Assembly (NCBI GenBank): GCA_028869495.1
Contig: JAGWRY010000055.1
Span: 1-8,079, forward strand
Length of the DNA: 8,079 bases
Reading direction: 5' to 3'
From: Elusimicrobiota bacterium
GTDB taxonomy: Bacteria; Elusimicrobiota; Elusimicrobia; UBA1565; UBA9628
The translations under genes and the position numbers were made by a program. Position 1 is the first letter of the stretch. Each line of letters begins with the position of its first letter. Under the pieces are notes generated by a model that worked only from the letters and a program-made list of their open reading frames with translations, had not been told where the DNA came from and did not search any database. This document shows, piece by piece, positions 5,526 to 8,079 of this stretch.

Positions 5526-6041
5526 GTGAAGAGCCCGCTTCTCGCCGCCGCGCTCCTGGCCTCCCTCGCCGCCGCCGCCGCCGCCGCCGCCGGCGCGGTC
5601 GAGCTCTCGATCCCCACCGGACCCGCCTACTCGGAGCTGGAAGGCCAGGTGGCCGCCTTCAACCGGCAGGACTACGAGCCGCGCGAGAGGACCTGGCGCG
5701 ACCGCGGCCTGCGCGTCGACGAGCTGGTCGACAACACCTGCGAGCCCGGCGCCCCTCCGCGCATCGTCGTCATCGTCCGGCGGGACGCCGACAAGCCGCG
5801 CGTCGCCCCCGCCGCGCGCCGCGTCCTCGGCGGGGCGGCCTCCCTGCTCGATCCGAAGCTGTACAACTTCGTGACCCCGACCGAGTACCTGGAGGTCGTC
5901 GTCTCCTCGCTCAAGGAGATGAACCGGGTCTCCGGACATCACTACGCGGTCGACTACGGCGGGCTGCGCAGCCGCATCCGCGCGGACTTGCGCGGCGTCC
6001 GCGGGGCGCTGTACGTGATGCGCTGCGTGAAGAACCCCTGA
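5526..6041 (+). CDS. Secreted or periplasmic protein of unknown function
   Basis: The 171-aa product starts with a clear Sec signal peptide: MKSPLL, then a hydrophobic alanine-rich core with eight consecutive alanines, with a likely signal peptidase I cut around residues 22-25 before VELSIP. No lipobox cysteine is present. The mature part contains PPRIVVIVRRDADKPR (77-92), YNFVTPTEYLEVVVSSL (113-129) and two cysteines, C72 and C167, that could form a disulfide. I do not recognise the family. The GTG start at 5526 is the one that yields the signal peptide and is preceded by its own promoter; no good ribosome site is visible. An antisense frame across the same region lacks any recognisable domain. 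Confidence 0.8.
   Translation: MKSPLLAAALLASLAAAAAAAAGAVELSIPTGPAYSELEGQVAAFNRQDYEPRERTWRDRGLRVDELVDNTCEPGAPPRIVVIVRRDADKPRVAPAARRVLGGAASLLDPKLYNFVTPTEYLEVVVSSLKEMNRVSGHHYAVDYGGLRSRIRADLRGVRGALYVMRCVKNP
5568..5591 (+). repeat. GCC trinucleotide repeat, 8 copies
   Basis: Eight perfect tandem GCC units encode the Ala8 run in the hydrophobic core of the signal peptide of the secreted protein. Unit changes by replication slippage would keep the frame and only alter core length. Confidence 0.85.
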
Positions 6042-6059
6042 CGTTTCCCGCGAGTTTCC

Positions 6060-6088
6060 TTGACGCATCGCCGTCGAGGGTCTACCCT
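6060..6088 (+). promoter_or_regulatory. Sigma70-type promoter of the eRF1-like gene
   Basis: TTGACG (6060-6065) and TACCCT (6083-6088) are separated by 17 bp in the short gap between two genes. The predicted start near 6095 leaves about 14 nt before ATG 6109. AGGGG (6091-6095) and CAGG (6097-6100) are the only ribosome-site-like bases. Confidence 0.6.
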
Positions 6089-6108
6089 GGAGGGGTCAGG
6101 ATCTCCCG

Positions 6109-7260
6109 ATGCAGTCCTCGCCCCCGTCGTTGTTCCTCAGCGCCGAACGCGCCGACGCGCTGGCCGCCTGGCGCTCCTCCGAGCCGGACGTCGTCAGCCT
6201 CCATCTGCCGATCGACGCGGCCGGGCTCTACCCGGCCGTGCTGGAGCGCCTGATCCGCGAGGCGCCGGACTCCGACCCCCTGCTCAAGCCCCTCGGGCGG
6301 GACCTCGAGCGCGTCGCCGCCTTCGTGCGCGGCGGCTTCGCGCCGTCGGCGGGGCGGCGCGGCCTGTGCGTCTACTCCTGCGCGAAGCACGGCGTGTTCG
6401 ACGCCTTCGCGGTCCCCGAGCCGTTCAATCCCTCGCTGGCCGCCGCCGAGCGCCCGATCCTGGGACCGCTCGCGTCCCTGCGCCGCCCGTACCGGCGCTT
6501 CCTGGCCCTGCTCTGCGACGGGGAGCGCGCGCGGTTCCTCGAGGTCTACCTCGGCGAGTGGCGGGAGCTCGAGTCCTCGCGCGGCGACTACGCGGCCGGA
6601 GGCCTGGCCGCGCTGGCCGCCCGCGCCGAGGCCCTGCGCGCCGCCCGCCGCGCGGACCTCTTCGTGCTCGGCGCGGGCCCCGAGCTCGTCGGGGCGCTCG
6701 AGCCGCTCCTCTCCCCGCTCCTGCGCGAGGGGCTGATCGTCGAGCCCTTGCTCGGCCCCGAGCGCCCCGCCGCCGCGGTCTGCGAGCGCGTCGCCCACAA
6801 CGAGCGCGAGGCGCGTCTGGTGCGCGAGAGCGTGCTGGTCCAGGGCTTCCTCGACGGCCTCGAGGCGGGCTCCGCCGTCGCCGGCCTCGAGGCCGTCGTC
6901 GAGGCCCTGCAGGGCGGACGCGCGCGGCTCCTGCTCGTGCGCGACGCCTGGGCCAAGATGGGGCGCTGCTGCCCCGGCTGCGGGCGCCTGTCGGTCGACC
7001 ACCGCTCGTGCCCGTTCTGCTTCCGCGCGACGGAGCTCGTGCTGGACCTCGTCGCCGAACTCTGCGACCGCGCGGCCGCCGCCGGCGTCGAGGTCTTCCG
7101 CATCGGCGACAACCCCCGCTTCGACGCGGCCGGCCGGATCGGCGCCCGGCTCGCGGAGCGGGCGCCGGCGCGGCGCGAGGTCCCGGTCTCGCGCGCCCTG
7201 CGCGGACTCTTCGCGACGAAGGATCCGCGCTCGCCGGCGGCGCGCCCGCGCTTCGCCTAG
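6109..7260 (+). CDS. Bacterial eRF1-like protein (baeRF family), GGQ-less
   Basis: The 383-aa protein follows the archaeo-eukaryotic release factor layout seen in bacterial baeRF proteins. The N-terminal domain (~28-105) has VVSLHLPIDA, an LGRDLERVAAFV helix and RRGLCVYSCAKHGVFDAFAVPEPF. The middle domain (~126-215) has RPYRRFLALLCDGERARFLEVYLGE. The C-terminal L30e-like domain (~222-350) has NEREARLVRESVLVQGF, ALQGGRARLLLV and a zinc ribbon C288PGC291...C301PFC304. Members are thought to act on ribosomes, in peptide release or rescue, but bacterial functions are largely untested. No GGQ exists; in the loop where it would sit I see DYAAGGLAALAAR (160-172), with Leu in place of Gln. That argues against peptidyl-tRNA hydrolysis by the classical mechanism. 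The C-terminal ~30 residues are Pro/Arg-rich and probably disordered. Single gene with its own promoter. Confidence 0.75.
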   Translation: MQSSPPSLFLSAERADALAAWRSSEPDVVSLHLPIDAAGLYPAVLERLIREAPDSDPLLKPLGRDLERVAAFVRGGFAPSAGRRGLCVYSCAKHGVFDAFAVPEPFNPSLAAAERPILGPLASLRRPYRRFLALLCDGERARFLEVYLGEWRELESSRGDYAAGGLAALAARAEALRAARRADLFVLGAGPELVGALEPLLSPLLREGLIVEPLLGPERPAAAVCERVAHNEREARLVRESVLVQGFLDGLEAGSAVAGLEAVVEALQGGRARLLLVRDAWAKMGRCCPGCGRLSVDHRSCPFCFRATELVLDLVAELCDRAAAAGVEVFRIGDNPRFDAAGRIGARLAERAPARREVPVSRALRGLFATKDPRSPAARPRFA

Positions 7261-7784
7261 CCGGGCGCCGGGCCGAAGTAGGACAGGCCCGCGAACTCGG
7301 CGACGCGGGAGGCGATCTCCGCGCCGCCGCTCCCGGTCCAGTAGATCTCGAGGTCGCTGCCGTCCGGCCGCCGCAGGCAGACGATCTCGCTGCGCGAGGT
7401 CAGGCCCTTGAGCAGTCGCCGCCGCTCGCGGCGCACGAGCACGACCGCCGCGAACTCGGCCAGGTCCCAGCTGCGGTTGCCGCCGACCGCGCGCCCCCCG
7501 ACGCCCAGGTAGCGCGCGACCATCCGGTGGTCGAGGTCGACCACGACGCGCGAGCGCCCGCGCAGGAAGAACCAGCCCGCGGCGGCGAACGCGCCCGCGC
7601 CGACCATGCGCAGGGCCGGGGCCAAGTAGCCGCGCCCCATCGGCAGGACCCACTCGGCGATCAGCGCGCCCAGGGACAGCATGGCCTCGACGCCGCCGAC
7701 GCCGACCAGCAGGGCCCCCGCCAAGGACGACGGGCGGTCGGGCTCCTGGCGGATCTCGAGGCGGGAACGGGTGGTCTTGATCAT
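7257..7784 (-). CDS. Small membrane protein of unknown function with two predicted helices
   Basis: The 175-aa product has two hydrophobic segments, about residues 21-48 and 57-75, forming a helical hairpin. The second ends in WFFLRGRSRVVVDLDHRMVAR. The remaining ~100 residues look like a cytoplasmic beta-rich domain (SRVVVDLDHR, FAAVVLVRRERRRL, SEIVCLRRPDGSDLEIYWTG) ending in a helix, similar in outline to small PH-like membrane-associated domains, though I cannot assign a family. The ATG at 7784 follows GGGAGG about 11 nt upstream and a good promoter. Its stop codon overlaps the stop of the eRF1-like gene (7257-7260), tail to tail. Confidence 0.75.
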   Translation of the reverse strand: MIKTTRSRLEIRQEPDRPSSLAGALLVGVGGVEAMLSLGALIAEWVLPMGRGYLAPALRMVGAGAFAAAGWFFLRGRSRVVVDLDHRMVARYLGVGGRAVGGNRSWDLAEFAAVVLVRRERRRLLKGLTSRSEIVCLRRPDGSDLEIYWTGSGGAEIASRVAEFAGLSYFGPAPG

Positions 7785-7807
7785 CTCGGCGGGGACCTCC
7801 CGCGCTC

Positions 7808-7836
7808 AGTGTAGCCCCGCGGCCGTCGGGAGTCAA
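7808..7836 (-). promoter_or_regulatory. Sigma70-type promoter of the membrane-protein gene
   Basis: Read on the - strand, TTGACT (7836-7831) and TACACT (7813-7808) are separated by 17 bp. A start near 7801 gives a short leader containing GGGAGG before ATG 7784. Confidence 0.75.
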
Positions 7837-7882
7837 GACCGGGGAGGGCCAAAGACCGGCGGGAAGCTCCCCGAAAGGCCCA

Positions 7883-7895
7883 GGAGCGCGGCTCC
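7883..7895. repeat. Short palindrome upstream of the last gene
   Basis: GGAGC (7883-7887) and GCTCC (7891-7895) form a perfect inverted repeat around 3 bp, where a -35 box would be expected for the -10 at 7905. A second pairing, GCGCGG (7886-7891) with CCGCGC (7897-7902), overlaps it. It could be an activator site compensating for the missing -35, or chance in GC-rich DNA. Confidence 0.25.
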
Positions 7896-7904
7896 GCCGC
7901 GCGG

Positions 7905-7910
7905 CATAAT
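7905..7910 (+). promoter_or_regulatory. -10 box of the last gene, leaderless geometry
   Basis: CATAAT (5 of 6 to TATAAT) is followed by exactly 6 nt and then ATG 7917, the same spacing as in front of the cysteine synthase gene. No acceptable -35 hexamer lies 17 bp upstream. Confidence 0.5.
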
Positions 7911-7916
7911 ACGCGC

Positions 7917-8079
7917 ATGAGGACGCCCTCGCCCCGCCGGCTCCTGCCCGGCCTGGCTCTGCTCGCCGCGGCCCTGCCGGCCGCGGCCGCGAGCCCGTCC
8001 GCCCGCATCTCCGCCCTTCTGGACGCCTCCGGAGGGATGCTCGGCGTCCCCCTCCCCGCCCTGCCCGCCGCGCCGGCCG
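7917..8079 (+). CDS. N-terminus of a secreted or periplasmic protein (partial)
   Basis: 54 codons are present before the window ends. The product starts MRTPSPRRLL, followed by a hydrophobic stretch (LPGLALLAAALP) and an alanine-rich cleavage region (AAAASPS, cut about residue 25), a typical Sec signal peptide without a lipobox. The visible mature part (ARISALLDASGGMLGVPLP...) gives no family. The start is supported by the adjacent -10 box; no ribosome site precedes it. It is divergent from the membrane-protein gene, and the 132-bp region between them holds promoters for both. Confidence 0.7.
   Translation, partial: MRTPSPRRLLPGLALLAAALPAAAASPSARISALLDASGGMLGVPLPALPAAPA

Noticed and set aside
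6082..7836. Long frames on both strands across the eRF1-like and membrane-protein genes
   Set aside because: Arg/Ala/Gly/Pro-rich translations typical of shifted frames in GC-rich DNA. The frames chosen have zinc ribbon, hydrophobic and family-like patterns plus matching promoters.
1..8079. Mobile elements, CRISPR, tRNA or rRNA genes
   Set aside because: No transposase motifs, direct-repeat arrays, terminal inverted repeats or tRNA-like cloverleafs were recognised. Base composition is even except for the short promoter patches.

Overview
This window is very GC-rich DNA with dense, mostly non-overlapping bacterial genes. Several starts are GTG, neighbouring genes often overlap by 4 bp (GTGA), and the promoters are sigma70-like with a uniform 17-bp spacer. 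Two products carry Sec-type signal peptides and one is a small membrane protein. I see no tRNA, rRNA, CRISPR array, transposase or phage gene. The organism cannot be placed to phylum from this stretch. It looks like a chromosomal segment of a high-GC, non-model bacterium.

Left part (1-1870). The end of an unidentified + strand gene meets, tail to tail, a - strand pair: a PAS-type sensor histidine kinase with a cysteine-rich PAS insert, and a translationally coupled hemerythrin-like (HHE) protein. The kinase faces a short AT-rich intergenic region holding a strong promoter for the next gene. Overlapping that promoter is a 25-bp imperfect palindrome that closely matches the IscR/Rrf2-type operator consensus as I remember it.

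Centre (1871-5456). A tight operon encodes a cysteine synthase of the CysM / O-phosphoserine sulfhydrylase type, a JAMM metalloprotease of the Mec type, and a fusion of a ThiS/CysO-like sulfur carrier, a MoeB/ThiF-type E1 enzyme and a rhodanese. Together these form a self-contained protein-thiocarboxylate route to cysteine, as known from the mycobacterial Mec-CysO-CysM system. Rhodanese sulfur is loaded by the E1 onto the carrier's Gly-Gly end, CysM joins it to an activated serine, and the JAMM peptidase frees cysteine. The unusual point is that the carrier's Gly-Gly is internal, fused directly to its own activating enzyme, so it should need proteolytic release. The JAMM protein encoded just upstream is the obvious candidate. 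A mutM (fpg) DNA-repair glycosylase gene follows 7 bp later.

Right part (5457-8079). Three separately promoted genes follow: a small secreted protein of unknown function, a bacterial eRF1-like (baeRF) protein with a zinc ribbon but no GGQ motif, and, on the - strand, a two-helix membrane protein. The window ends inside a new secreted protein whose -10 box lies exactly 6 nt before its ATG. That geometry is shared with the cysteine synthase gene and suggests leaderless transcripts.
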